Notes: generated by a model from the sequence alone, not told the origin. Counted from the stretch's first letter, positions 9,311 through 17,732 are shown. The stretch: 64,000 nt of DNA from Woeseiaceae bacterium (GCA_021773035.1 JAJFKU010000016.1:157715-221714); one strand, 5' to 3'. Numbers and translations: made by a program.

Positions 9311-9337
9311 TAAAGTCCTGCCGGTAACCGCCGCTAC
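9311..9337 (+). promoter_or_regulatory. candidate sigma-28 promoter of the K+ channel gene
   Basis: TAAA (9311-9314), 15-base spacer, GCCGCTAC (9330-9337), against the consensus TAAA-N15-GCCGATAA: -35 perfect, -10 six of eight. About 30 bases upstream of the GTG start. Weaker than the other sigma-28 sites in the window. Confidence 0.4.
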
Positions 9338-9367
9338 AAATCAGACATTGGGAAAACGGGCAGTTCC

Positions 9368-10405
9368 GTGAACGAACCAGCATCGACAACAGACGGTTTC
9401 GCCGCTAAGAACGCCGCGGGAACAATGCGTAAAACTGTCTTTCGTGTTCTCGAAACGGCACAGGATAACGACGTTGTCAGCCGCGTTATCGACATCTGCC
9501 TGGTTACCCTTATTGCCGCCAGCGTAATTGCCGTTGTTCTCGAATCCGTACCGGCGTTCGAAGCCCGTTACGGCGCGGCGCTGATGCTCTTTGAAAACGT
9601 TACTGTTACCGCGTTCTCGATCGAATACCTGTTACGCCTGTGGAGTTCTGTTGAGGCCACTCCGGCCACGTTGCAGCGCCCCGTGGCCGCACGGCTTCGC
9701 TACGCCTTGTCGTTTCACGCAGTCATAGACCTGTTGGCGATTCTGCCTTTTTACCTGCTCGCCTTCGGCGTTTTCGGCAATGTCGATATGCGTTTCCTGC
9801 GCGCCATTCGACTGCTTCGTGTACTCAAGCTTACGCGCTATTCCGCGGCACTGAATATGCTGTTCACAACATTTCGCGAAAACGGCAAGGCGTTGGCAGC
9901 AGCATTCCTGATCCTCGTCACCGTCATGCTATTGGCGGCATCCGGTATGTACTATTTTGAACGCGAGTCGCAGCCGGCGGATTTCGGTAGTATCCCGGCC
10001 TCGATGTGGTGGGCGTTCTCCACATTAACGACCGTCGGCTACGGCGACGTCACGCCCATCACGGTCGGCGGCAGAGTCTTCGGTGCGCTGATCACAGTCG
10101 TCGGTATTGGGATGGTTGCGTTGCCAACCAGTATTCTCGCGACCGGCTATAGTCGGCAATTACAGCAAAGTACCTCCGACTACGAGGCGAAAGCAGAGGA
10201 AGCGCTCGACGATGGCGTGATCACCGAGGCTGAGAAACGCGATCTTGAATCGTTGCGGATCGACCTCGGGCTCAGCAAGCACACGGCCAGTCAGATCCTC
10301 GATGCGGGAAAAGTGCGCTATGCACTCGGGCAGGCCGAAGGCGAGCAAACCTGTCCACACTGCCGCCAGTCATTGCCCGCTGGCAGCGTCCAGGGAAACA
10401 CTTAG
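9368..10405 (+). CDS. voltage-gated-type K+ channel, six transmembrane helices
   Basis: 345 residues. Helices S1-S3 lie at about 38-60, 70-95 and 115-137. An S4-like helix at about 142-160 has Arg/Lys every third residue (R-x-x-R-x-x-R-L-L-R-V-L-K). S5 lies at about 175-195, the K+ selectivity filter T-V-G-Y-G-D at 222-227, S6 at about 237-262. The cytoplasmic tail is helical and ends in one C-P-H-C motif. Family: Kv-like bacterial ion transporters. The start is GTG 9368; ATG 9425, preceded by GGGA, is a real alternative and would keep all helices. The stop codon overlaps that of the convergent FleQ-like gene. A sigma-28-like site upstream suggests, weakly, control with motility genes. Confidence 0.85.
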   Translation: MNEPASTTDGFAAKNAAGTMRKTVFRVLETAQDNDVVSRVIDICLVTLIAASVIAVVLESVPAFEARYGAALMLFENVTVTAFSIEYLLRLWSSVEATPATLQRPVAARLRYALSFHAVIDLLAILPFYLLAFGVFGNVDMRFLRAIRLLRVLKLTRYSAALNMLFTTFRENGKALAAAFLILVTVMLLAASGMYYFERESQPADFGSIPASMWWAFSTLTTVGYGDVTPITVGGRVFGALITVVGIGMVALPTSILATGYSRQLQQSTSDYEAKAEEALDDGVITEAEKRDLESLRIDLGLSKHTASQILDAGKVRYALGQAEGEQTCPHCRQSLPAGSVQGNT

Positions 10406-11583
10406 TGCACCGACGAAACCTTGCCTGAGGCTTCTTTCGTGGTATCGATATTGTAGCGCTTGATCTTCTCCACCAGCGTTGTCCGGCCGACGCCCAGAAG
10501 TTCCGCCGCGTGTTGCACAACACCGCCGGATTCCCTGAGTGCCTGATGAATCATGTCCTGCTCGATATTCGCCAGGTATTGCTTCATGTTTATGCCATCG
10601 CTCGGCAGCGTTACAACTCCGCCGGCCCGAGCCGGGCCGACCGTATGGCTGATGATTTCCGGCAGCCCGTCTTCGCATTCAACATCGCGCTCGACGATAG
10701 GCCACGGCAGATCACGCGCCGCAACAATTCCACCGGGCTTGATAACGATCAGGCGCTCAATGAGGTTGGCCAATTCGCGCACGTTGCCGGACCAGGAGTA
10801 CTTCTGCAGCGCTGACATTGCGTCATCGGCGACCTGCAATGAAACGCCCTGGTCGGCTGAGATACGATGCACGAACTCGTCCACCAGCAGCGGAATATCT
10901 TCGGGCCGCTCACTTAGCGGCGTTATTTCGATCGGGAAAACACTCAGGCGATAATAGAGATCCTCGCGAAACTCCCTGGCGGCAATGCGGCTCGGTAAGT
11001 CCCGATGTGTTGCGGCGATAAGCCGCACATCGACCGGGATGCTCTTCGTTCCGCCAACCCGCTCGACAACCCGCTCCTCCAGAACGCGTAGCAGCTTTAC
11101 CTGCATCACGGTCGGCATATCGCCAATCTCGTCAAGGAAAAAAGTACCGCCTTTCGCCTGTTCGAATCGCCCGGCGCGCGCGCTGACGGCACCGGTGAAA
11201 GCGCCGCGTTCGTGCCCGAACAGCTCGCTTTCGAGCAAGTGTTCCGGGATGGCACCGCAATTAATCGCTACGAAGGGGCCTTCGCGCCCCGAACTATCGT
11301 GAATCTGCCGTGCAACTACTTCTTTACCCGTCCCCGATTCGCCGGTAATCAAGACAGTCGCCATTGACGGTGCAACCTGCTTGATGAGCTTCCTGACAAT
11401 CTGTGAGTCGGCGCTTTGGCCGATGAAACAGCTACCGGCTGGCCGCGGAGCGGCATGGTCGCCGCGGCTGTGCGACGCCCGGATGTCTTCCAGGACGTCC
11501 CCGAGCGCGTCCAGGCGAACCGGGAACCCGAGTGAGTGGAAGCGCGCCCAGGGGAACTCCTTGCGCAGGTCGGGAGCGCTCAT
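10402..11583 (-). CDS. FleQ-like sigma-54 activator, AAA+ and DNA-binding part of a split gene
   Basis: 393 residues. The first 40 resemble the end of FleQ's N-terminal receiver-like domain. The AAA+ domain follows with Walker A GESGTGKE, the sigma-54-contacting GAFTGA loop, Walker B (F-F-L-D-E-I-G-D) and an arginine-finger region. The C-terminal Fis-type helix-turn-helix ([12 protein letters not shown]) is intact. Together with the 91-residue ORF just upstream (ATGA overlap) it makes a FleQ-size protein of 484 residues. AGGAG five bases before ATG 11583 indicates independent initiation. It appears able to activate sigma-54 promoters; targets are unknown, the neighbouring pilus or cyclase genes being possible. 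A full-length FleQ is encoded at 38603-39946. Confidence 0.85.
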   Translation of the reverse strand: MSAPDLRKEFPWARFHSLGFPVRLDALGDVLEDIRASHSRGDHAAPRPAGSCFIGQSADSQIVRKLIKQVAPSMATVLITGESGTGKEVVARQIHDSSGREGPFVAINCGAIPEHLLESELFGHERGAFTGAVSARAGRFEQAKGGTFFLDEIGDMPTVMQVKLLRVLEERVVERVGGTKSIPVDVRLIAATHRDLPSRIAAREFREDLYYRLSVFPIEITPLSERPEDIPLLVDEFVHRISADQGVSLQVADDAMSALQKYSWSGNVRELANLIERLIVIKPGGIVAARDLPWPIVERDVECEDGLPEIISHTVGPARAGGVVTLPSDGINMKQYLANIEQDMIHQALRESGGVVQHAAELLGVGRTTLVEKIKRYNIDTTKEASGKVSSVH

Positions 11584-11855
11584 ACGGACTCCTCACCCTC
11601 ATGTAACATGACAATCGGAATATTGGGATCAAGCTCTGCAACGTCGCCAACCACGGCCCGAACCTCTCCCTCGCTCAGATCTGCTCCAACGAAAACCGCA
11701 TCGAGCCGACACTCACCAACTCGCTCGCGCCACTCGCCCGGTGTCGCAGTGCGAACCGTCGGAGCATCCATGAATTCAATGAGCTCCTTCAGGTTCTCAG
11801 CCTCTGAAACCGCGCGGTTAATCACCATAATCATGCCGTGTGCAGCCATCGTCAT
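11580..11855 (-). CDS. FleQ N-terminal receiver-like domain as a separate ORF (split gene)
   Basis: 91 residues that match the first part of the FleQ domain, a receiver-like fold without a phosphorylation site. The strand M-I-M-V-I-N lacks the acidic pair of true receivers, and a later strand reads I-P-I-V-M-L. The ORF stops inside this domain: by comparison with Pseudomonas FleQ the last strand and helix are encoded at the start of the next ORF (TGA overlapping ATG). Either a frameshift broke fleQ2, or the domain is assembled from two translationally coupled chains. ATG 11855 has GGGG four bases upstream; ATG 11849 is also possible. Confidence 0.65.
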   Translation of the reverse strand: MTMAAHGMIMVINRAVSEAENLKELIEFMDAPTVRTATPGEWRERVGECRLDAVFVGADLSEGEVRAVVGDVAELDPNIPIVMLHEGEESV

Positions 11856-12047
11856 TTTCCCCGGTGAATTAAGTTTGTCATCGTAACTTCTTGTTCTAAT
11901 TATCCTTTACCCACACTCCGTTAAATGTGTTCCAAGTGAACCCATATACAGATTTTTAACACTATTCAGCGACTGAAGTCTCGAAAATTAAAAAAAATCG
12001 ACGCATTGTGCGATTCGAATGTCATATATATTAATATAGGACCAAAA

Positions 12048-12074
12048 TAAAGTAATCGGCAAATTTGCCGATAG
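12048..12074 (+). promoter_or_regulatory. sigma-28 promoter of the diguanylate cyclase gene
   Basis: TAAA (12048-12051), exactly 15 bases, GCCGATAG (12067-12074); only the last base departs from TAAA-N15-GCCGATAA. It lies about 40 bases before the start codon. The rest of the 257-base gap to the divergent FleQ-like ORF is AT-rich (11880-12050) and shows no other feature I can name. Confidence 0.8.
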
Positions 12075-12112
12075 CACAGTTATCAACCGCCACCTGTGTG
12101 AGAAATAGTGAA

Positions 12113-13174
12113 ATGAGTGACCTCGTCGACGGCGCATTAGATACCTTAAGCAATGTAATGCGCGTCATGGGAAACGAGTCGTTCCCGCTGGAGAGCGACA
12201 TGGATGCCGCCGTATTTCCGACCATCTGCACCGAAATCGCCTGCCACGTGGAAAACGGCGCCGCTGTGCCGTCATTTGATATACCGGCCTCGGCTGACGG
12301 CAGCCGTGAATGGGGCCGCGTCAGGCGTTTTTTTGCCGACCGGCGCCACGCCGAAAAGGAATTCGTAACGCAGCGGCTGCAGGGCTATCGGGGCATTGTT
12401 GATGAACTGGTGTCCGGGCTGCGGGAAATCGGCCTTCGCGATCAGTCGGCGGAAACCAGCATCCTCGAATGCCTGACATCGATAGAAGACGCAATTGGCG
12501 ACGCCGCACTGCCGCAAATTCAACAAGCGCTTTCGCACACCGTCATGCAGGTCAACGAGACCTTTGCGCAGCAAAAACGCGAGTACGAAAAGCAGCTAAG
12601 CGAGCTTAATGCCCGCATGTCGAACCTCCGCCAGGACCTCGTCGCGGCGCGCGAGGAGATGAAACGCGACCCGCTTACAGAAGCGTTCAACCGTGGCGCA
12701 TTCGATACCGCAATCCTGCAGAGCCTGAACATGCATTTCGTATCGCAGCAACCGGTCACCTTGTTGATGATAGATCTCGACAACTTCAAAGACGTCAATG
12801 ACAACTACGGTCATGCGGCGGGTGACGCTGCGTTAAGGGCCGTCGGCGAATGCCTGGCACGATCATTCATACGCCGGAACGATCTCATCGCACGCTATGG
12901 CGGCGACGAGTTTGCCGTAATTTTGTCCGACACCTCGGCGCGACACACGACCAGCCTGGTCGAGCGTTTCCTGGAAACAGTGCGTGCGCTGGAGATAATG
13001 TCCGGCGACACGGCTATTCGCATCAGCTGCTCGGTGGGCTACACAGAAGTCACGAGCGATGACTCCGTCGAGAGCTTTGTCGACCGTGCCGATAAGGCCC
13101 TGTACAAGGCAAAAGCAGACGGGCGAGACTGCGGTGCTTTCCTCGCTCCGGAATCGGGAAAAGACAGCGTATGA
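12113..13174 (+). CDS. GGDEF diguanylate cyclase
   Basis: 354 residues. The N-terminal 150 are helical and of no family I recognise, then comes a coiled coil (about 150-190) and a GGDEF domain (about 190-345). The active-site motif is G-G-D-E-F (near residue 262) in A-R-Y-G-G-D-E-F. A product-inhibition I-site R-R-N-D lies five residues before it, and the family end motif A-D-K-A-L-Y-x-A-K is present. It should make c-di-GMP from two GTP and be feedback-inhibited. No membrane segment, so cytoplasmic. I chose ATG 12113 over 12065 because the earlier codon lies inside the sigma-28 promoter. Likely late-flagellar expression with the stator genes just downstream. Confidence 0.9.
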   Translation: MSDLVDGALDTLSNVMRVMGNESFPLESDMDAAVFPTICTEIACHVENGAAVPSFDIPASADGSREWGRVRRFFADRRHAEKEFVTQRLQGYRGIVDELVSGLREIGLRDQSAETSILECLTSIEDAIGDAALPQIQQALSHTVMQVNETFAQQKREYEKQLSELNARMSNLRQDLVAAREEMKRDPLTEAFNRGAFDTAILQSLNMHFVSQQPVTLLMIDLDNFKDVNDNYGHAAGDAALRAVGECLARSFIRRNDLIARYGGDEFAVILSDTSARHTTSLVERFLETVRALEIMSGDTAIRISCSVGYTEVTSDDSVESFVDRADKALYKAKADGRDCGAFLAPESGKDSV

Positions 13175-13176
13175 CC

Positions 13177-13203
13177 TAAAGCGGGCGGGCGTTCTGCCGA
13201 TAG
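13177..13203 (+). promoter_or_regulatory. sigma-28 promoter of the stator operon
   Basis: TAAA (13177-13180), exactly 15 bases, GCCGATAG (13196-13203), starting right after the diguanylate cyclase stop codon and about 50 bases before the stator start codon. Confidence 0.8.
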
Positions 13204-13252
13204 AACCCGTAGGGACGATTTTTGACTGATCCGAAAGCACGGAGGACGCAAA

Positions 13253-14017
13253 TTGGATTTGGCGACACTAATCGGTCTGATCGGCGCTTTCGGAATTGTA
13301 ATGACTTCCATCGTGCTAGGCGGATCGGCCGGTACCTTTGTGAACACGCCTTCGCTGATGGTCGTGCTGGGCGGTACCGTGCTTGTCACGATGATGAAGT
13401 TCAGCCTCGGCAAATTTGCCGGCGCTACGTCCATCGCTGTGAAGGCTTTTCTGCACAAGCCGAGTAGCGCTGAAGACCTGATTCAGGAATCGGTTGAACT
13501 TGCAAAGGCGGCTCGGCAGGGCGGCCTGCTTGCCCTCGAAGATCGCGAAATCGCGGATGAGTTCATGAAAACCGGCCTCGGCTTACTGATCGACGGCCAT
13601 CCTGCCGACACCGTGCGCACCATGCTGCAGAAAGACCTGAGCCAGACCTTGAAGCGACACGCGGACGGTCAGGATATCTTCAAAGCCATCGGTGACGTCG
13701 GTCCGGCAATGGGCATGATCGGTACACTTATCGGCCTGGTACAGATGTTGTCGAACATGGACGACCCCAAGCAGATCGGCCCGGCGATGGCGGTGGCGCT
13801 GCTCACGACCTTGTACGGTGCCATCCTCGCGAACATGATCGCCTTACCGATCGCCGACAAACTTGCCGTCAGAAGTGCGGAAGAATACACCAACAAGTCC
13901 CTGATCATTGACGCTTTATTAAGCATCCAGGGCGGCCAGAATCCACGCATCATCGCGAGTATGCTGGAAGCCTATCTGCCCCGTTCAAAACGTACAGAGG
14001 AGGATGGTGAAGCCTAG
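13253..14017 (+). CDS. flagellar stator protein, MotA/PomA family
   Basis: 254 residues with four transmembrane helices (about 1-24, 30-50, 145-170, 180-202) and a cytoplasmic loop between helices 2 and 3 that carries the torque-generating charged residues. The start M-D-L-A-T-L-I-G and the helix-3 motif G-P-A-M-G-M-I-G-T-L-I-G-L-V are characteristic of PomA/MotC. The start codon is TTG 13253, supported by GGAGG seven bases upstream and by the family N-terminus. With the MotB/PomB-like partner it forms the ion channel that drives rotation. Probably sodium-driven by similarity to PomA, but the ion is not proven by sequence. Confidence 0.92.
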   Translation: MDLATLIGLIGAFGIVMTSIVLGGSAGTFVNTPSLMVVLGGTVLVTMMKFSLGKFAGATSIAVKAFLHKPSSAEDLIQESVELAKAARQGGLLALEDREIADEFMKTGLGLLIDGHPADTVRTMLQKDLSQTLKRHADGQDIFKAIGDVGPAMGMIGTLIGLVQMLSNMDDPKQIGPAMAVALLTTLYGAILANMIALPIADKLAVRSAEEYTNKSLIIDALLSIQGGQNPRIIASMLEAYLPRSKRTEEDGEA

Positions 14018-14038
14018 CGAGGCTTCACCGAGTCACGC

Positions 14039-14911
14039 ATGTCCGACGCCCCCCCCCCGGAAAAAGCCGAAAGTGCAGGCGTTCCCGCCTGGGTGATGAC
14101 TTTCGCCGACCTGATGACGCTTCTCATGTGTTTTTTCGTGCTACTGCTCGCGTTTTCGGAAATGGATGTGGCGAAATTCAAGCAACTATCGGGCTCAATG
14201 AAAGATGCTTTCGGCGTACAGGCGGAGGTCGAAGCCCGCACCATCCCAAAGGGTACGAGCGTGGTCGCCCAGGAATTCAGTCCCGGCAGGCCCGACCCGT
14301 CGTCAATCAATCAGATACGGCAATTCACGGTCGACTCCAACCGGAATACGCTAGACGCATTGAATCGTGAGCTCAAGGAAATTGAGGAAACACGCGAACA
14401 TGCGCGCCGCCTGCGGCTCGCGCTCAAAGAGGAGATCAGCCAGGGCAGCGTTTCCATACAGACCGAGGGTATGAAGATTATTGTACGCATCCTCGAGAAC
14501 GCTTCGTTCGATTCCGGCCTTGCCGATGTCCGACCCGACTTCATGCCGGCACTAACCAAGATCGGCGGCCTGATCGATAGTAACAGCGGCGACGTAACCA
14601 TCTCGGGCCATACGGACAATGTGCCAATTCAAAACGATCGATTCCGCTCTAACTGGGACCTGTCAACATCCCGCGCGGTTTCCGTTACGCATGCACTACT
14701 CAACGCTTCCACACTCAGTCCGGATAACGTAACAGTGACCGGGCACGCAGACACCCGGCCCCGAGCGCCGAATGATTCCGTTGAAAACCGGGCGAAGAAT
14801 CGTCGCGTTGATATCAGCATCGTTCGCGGTTCCAAACTCGACAAGCACAGTACGATGAGCGTCGCAGCCGCGCCGGAAATACTCGATACTACTGAGGTAA
14901 CACAGCCATGA
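14039..14911 (+). CDS. flagellar stator protein, MotB/PomB family
   Basis: 290 residues. One transmembrane helix (about 17-40) contains the ion-binding aspartate at residue 24 (F-A-D-L-M-T-L-L), the same number as in PomB. A plug/linker region follows, then a C-terminal OmpA-like peptidoglycan-binding domain (about 150-270; I-S-G-H-T-D-N-V-P and N-R-R-V-D-I). It anchors the stator to the cell wall. It follows the MotA/PomA gene by 21 bases and overlaps the PilZ-like gene by 4 bases (ATGA), so the three form one operon. Confidence 0.92.
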   Translation: MSDAPPPEKAESAGVPAWVMTFADLMTLLMCFFVLLLAFSEMDVAKFKQLSGSMKDAFGVQAEVEARTIPKGTSVVAQEFSPGRPDPSSINQIRQFTVDSNRNTLDALNRELKEIEETREHARRLRLALKEEISQGSVSIQTEGMKIIVRILENASFDSGLADVRPDFMPALTKIGGLIDSNSGDVTISGHTDNVPIQNDRFRSNWDLSTSRAVSVTHALLNASTLSPDNVTVTGHADTRPRAPNDSVENRAKNRRVDISIVRGSKLDKHSTMSVAAAPEILDTTEVTQP

Positions 14912-15528
14912 ACAGCAACCTCGAGAACAGACGCTCATTTCGTGTCAGCGAATCGGTTTATCTCAAGTACGAGAAACTGAGCGAAGAAGAATTCATCGCC
15001 GGCATCGAACATCGAAACCTGCGCCTCAACAGCAATGACGGGGCACAGTCGATGCTTGTCGACATCGAGGCACGGCTCAGCGAGGCGATGTATTTGCTGA
15101 ACGCCGAGTATGGTGCACTGGGCCGATGCATCACCCTGCTCAACGATAAGATCAACGTCGCGATCCAGGAGTTGCCCAGCCTGCGGGAGAACAAAGCCAG
15201 CCTCGCAAAAACTCCGCCGCAGACTTGCGACGTTGGAGCTGACGGCATGGTGTTTTCCAGCAACGAAGCGCTCGAGGTGGGCACAAAACTACACCTGCGA
15301 TTCCTGCTGTCGACCGATAGCCGCTACGCCGAATCGTTTTGTACGGTGGTACGCCTTACCGATCCGCCGGCTATCGAATCGCCACAGCTCAAATACGGCA
15401 TCGCCGTCGAGTTCGTCGACTTGCCGCCGGCGCAACGGGAAATCCTTATCCAACACATGTTCAATCGCGAGTCGCAGACATTGCGAATGCGACGTCTGGA
15501 ACTTGATTCAGAGGAACCACAGTCCTAG
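14908..15528 (+). CDS. PilZ-like protein coupled to the stator genes
   Basis: 206 residues. The N-terminus has R8-x-x-x-R12 in E-N-R-R-S-F-R-V, the arginine motif of c-di-GMP-binding PilZ domains. About 95 residues later there is D-V-G-A-D-G-M, close to the D/N-x-S-x-x-G motif, then beta strands typical of PilZ. The stretch between is helical, so the motif halves are separated by an insertion, as in some PilZ domains of unusual topology. No signal or membrane segment. Translational coupling to the MotB-like gene suggests a YcgR-like brake or stator regulator that responds to c-di-GMP. That role is inferred from family and context. Confidence 0.7.
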   Translation: MNSNLENRRSFRVSESVYLKYEKLSEEEFIAGIEHRNLRLNSNDGAQSMLVDIEARLSEAMYLLNAEYGALGRCITLLNDKINVAIQELPSLRENKASLAKTPPQTCDVGADGMVFSSNEALEVGTKLHLRFLLSTDSRYAESFCTVVRLTDPPAIESPQLKYGIAVEFVDLPPAQREILIQHMFNRESQTLRMRRLELDSEEPQS

Positions 15529-15532
15529 TCGA

Positions 15533-16375
15533 TCAGACCAGCGATTGCTGCATGGTCTGGAGTTTGTTGCGATACGCAGTCATCACTTCTGCCACAGCGT
15601 CTTCCGTCATTCCAAGCTTCTGGCAAGAAATATCATTCTCGAAGAGTGTCTGCAGGTTCTGCTCCGCACCATCCACCAGGTATTTGGCAACAACGACGAC
15701 GTCGACCAGGTTTGGTGCCGCGTCCGCTTCATGATCGGCGTAGGTGGCAGGGTCGCTAGATGCGATGACTTCATCGGGAAAACCCCAGGATTCGATGATG
15801 CTCTTACTAATCTGCGGGTTCCATTCCTCCATCACAGCATTTAGTGACTCCGGATCCCCCAGGAATGCCGGAAATTCTCCGGCTTTGGTGAGAATGTACA
15901 GCTTGCCGACCTCGTGCATCAGACCGCACAAGAACGCTGTCTCTTCGTTCAGATGCGGTTTCAACTGCGCAATCGCGAATGACATGCACGATAGTTTCAT
16001 GCCGCGCGCCCAGACGGCCCGCAGATGCTTGGCAGCCTTATCCTGCTTATCCGAGCTATAGAGTTGCTTCATTGTAAGCGACATCGCGGTGTTTCTAACC
16101 ACCTCGAATCCCAGCCGCCCGATCGCGTTTTCCAGAGTATCGGTCTTAACGTTGGCGCGATTGTAGAAAGCAGAATTCGCGAATACGAACAGGCGCGACA
16201 CCAACACCGCGTCGAGACTGACCGCTTGACTAATACGTTCAAAATCGCAGTCGTCGCTTTCCAGCATCTTGCGAATTTTGGTGACGACATCCGGCAACGA
16301 TGGCAACTCGATATCACCATTGTCGAGTTCCAGGGCTAATAGGCTAACGAATCTGAAATGATCGCTTTGCTGCAT
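15533..16375 (-). CDS. HDOD-domain signalling protein
   Basis: 281 residues, almost wholly one HDOD domain (about 20-220): L-P-S-L-P-D-V-V-T-K-I, A-N-S-A-F-Y-N-R, T-L-E-N-A-I-G-R-L-G-F and F-L-C-G-L-M-H-E-V-G-K-L are family motifs. HDOD proteins lack the full metal site of HD phosphodiesterases and act as regulators or scaffolds. I chose ATG 16375, two bases after the DUF2802 stop; longer versions overlap that gene. It is the last gene of the fliA operon and converges on the PilZ-like gene with a four-base gap. Confidence 0.85.
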   Translation of the reverse strand: MQQSDHFRFVSLLALELDNGDIELPSLPDVVTKIRKMLESDDCDFERISQAVSLDAVLVSRLFVFANSAFYNRANVKTDTLENAIGRLGFEVVRNTAMSLTMKQLYSSDKQDKAAKHLRAVWARGMKLSCMSFAIAQLKPHLNEETAFLCGLMHEVGKLYILTKAGEFPAFLGDPESLNAVMEEWNPQISKSIIESWGFPDEVIASSDPATYADHEADAAPNLVDVVVVAKYLVDGAEQNLQTLFENDISCQKLGMTEDAVAEVMTAYRNKLQTMQQSLV

Positions 16376-16377
16376 TC

Positions 16378-16815
16378 TCAACCCTTCCCTGTGGCTTGTA
16401 GCTGAGCCTGTCCATGTAGTTTCTTCATCAACCTCGCCTCGCCGACATTGAGACCACAATTCCTGGTAAGGTCATCGATACTGGCTCCAAGTCTGGCCAT
16501 TCGAACGGCATTTTCGATCGGCAGGTTTCGTTCTGTCGGCGGCAATGGTGGCTCAGCGTTGTTGCTCTGTATGAGTTTTAGGGTTCGCTGCAGCTCGCCG
16601 ACCCGTTGTTCGAGTTGTTGCGCAACGTGCATCTGCTTGCTGTCGCCTTTACTTCGATCGTCCGCCAGCGCGGTACCCGTTGGGCTGGCCCAAAACTCGT
16701 CCATTCTTCGGCAGCGTCTTTCAAATCGTTCCAACGTGGTGCAGGCCAGCGCCAGCAAAATCGCGTTCGACACTATTAGCAGGTATATGTAGTGGGCCTC
16801 AAGAGTAATCATCAC
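16378..16815 (-). CDS. DUF2802 membrane protein of the flagellar/chemotaxis locus
   Basis: 145 residues: one transmembrane helix (about 8-26), a central coiled-coil-like region (Q-Q-L-E-Q-R-V-G-E-L-Q-R-T-L), then a C-terminal helix-turn-helix-like segment (A-V-R-M-A-R-L-G-A-S-I-D-D-L ... C-G-L-N-V-G-E-A-R-L-M) typical of DUF2802. This family is commonly found after cheW in polar flagellar loci; its function is unknown. ATG 16812 (second codon) may be the true start, since the upstream stop overlaps here. Confidence 0.75.
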   Translation of the reverse strand: MMITLEAHYIYLLIVSNAILLALACTTLERFERRCRRMDEFWASPTGTALADDRSKGDSKQMHVAQQLEQRVGELQRTLKLIQSNNAEPPLPPTERNLPIENAVRMARLGASIDDLTRNCGLNVGEARLMKKLHGQAQLQATGKG

Positions 16816-16997
16816 ACACGCTCATCAATGGTTGGTTTGTTATCGTCATGCCGTTCGTCATGCCGATCTTCAGATTCCGGCTCGCGGCGATCCTGCTTTT
16901 TACGCTCGCCGGGCTCGCGGTCTTTTTGCGATGGCTGCACCGGCTTCACCGGATAAGCCGGCCCGATTTGTCGAATTCCTGAAATAGGATCTGACAC
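16812..16997 (-). CDS. small charged, proline-rich protein
   Basis: 61 residues, nearly half Asp, Glu, Lys and Arg, with a proline-rich first half (I-G-P-A-Y-P-V-K-P-V-Q-P) and a His/Asp/Arg-rich second half. It is surely unstructured on its own. It lies 12 bases after fliA and overlaps the DUF2802 start. I believe similar short ORFs occur beside DUF2802 in related loci, but I cannot name a family. Function unknown. Confidence 0.5.
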   Translation of the reverse strand: MSDPISGIRQIGPAYPVKPVQPSQKDREPGERKKQDRREPESEDRHDERHDDNKPTIDERV

Positions 16998-17009
16998 GAG
17001 AAAACTCCG

Positions 17010-17732
17010 CTATTGCCAGCGTTGAGCTGCCGCGCGTAAACGCATGACAGCCTGGCCGTGAATCTGACAGACACGGGATTCAGAGACATCTAGTACCGCG
17101 CCAATTTCCTTCATGTTGAGATCTTGCTCGTAATACAACGACAGAACGAGTTGCTCGCGTTCCGGCAATTGTTCAATAGATCCTGCAAGCTGACTGCGAA
17201 ACTGCGTTTGATAGAGTTCCTCGTCAGGACGCGGTGTTTCGGAGGGTGGCGGCTTGCGTTGCAACGTCGGCTCCTCAAGCGTTTCCTCGTAACTGAATAG
17301 GCGGCTGCCTGCGCTGTCAGCCAGAATTTTGTGATATTCATCGATTGAAATTCCGAGCTGCTTGGCAACCTCTTCAGCCGAAGCAGACTTTCCGGTTTCA
17401 CCTTCTATTGAATTTATGGCTTCGACAACACGGCGATACTTGTGATGCACCGATCGTGGTGTCCAGTCGTACTTGCGGATATCGTCAAGCATCGCGCCGC
17501 GAATTCTGATACCCGCAAAGGTTTCGAAGCTCGCACCGCGCGAAGCGTCAAAGTTGCCTGCTGCCTCCAGCAGCCCGATCATCCCCGACTGTATCAGGTC
17601 GTTTATGTCGACCGTGGCCGGTAGTCGGGCCGCCAGATGGTAGGCAATGCGTTTCACGAGTTCAACGTGCTCGGCGATGAGATCATCGCTCGAATAATTA
17701 CTACTCGCTGCAAGACTAGAATAGGTATTCAT
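17010..17732 (-). CDS. fliA: flagellar sigma factor sigma-28
   Basis: 240 residues. Sigma region 2 (about 20-90) has D-L-I-Q-S-G-M-I-G-L-L-E-A and the FliA-type A-G-I-R-I-R-G-A-M-L-D. Region 3 (about 95-150) and region 4 follow, with the helix-turn-helix M-K-E-I-G-A-V-L-D-V-S-E-S-R-V-C-Q-I-H near the end. It directs RNA polymerase to late flagellar promoters; seven candidate targets are listed here. Its start overlaps the flhG stop (ATGA), as in other polar-flagellar genomes. FlgM, its anti-sigma factor, is encoded at 55886. Confidence 0.97.
   Translation of the reverse strand: MNTYSSLAASSNYSSDDLIAEHVELVKRIAYHLAARLPATVDINDLIQSGMIGLLEAAGNFDASRGASFETFAGIRIRGAMLDDIRKYDWTPRSVHHKYRRVVEAINSIEGETGKSASAEEVAKQLGISIDEYHKILADSAGSRLFSYEETLEEPTLQRKPPPSETPRPDEELYQTQFRSQLAGSIEQLPEREQLVLSLYYEQDLNMKEIGAVLDVSESRVCQIHGQAVMRLRAAAQRWQ

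Noticed and set aside
12065..12112. Upstream ATG start for the diguanylate cyclase
   Set aside because: It lies inside the sigma-28 promoter, so it would not be in the transcript from that promoter.
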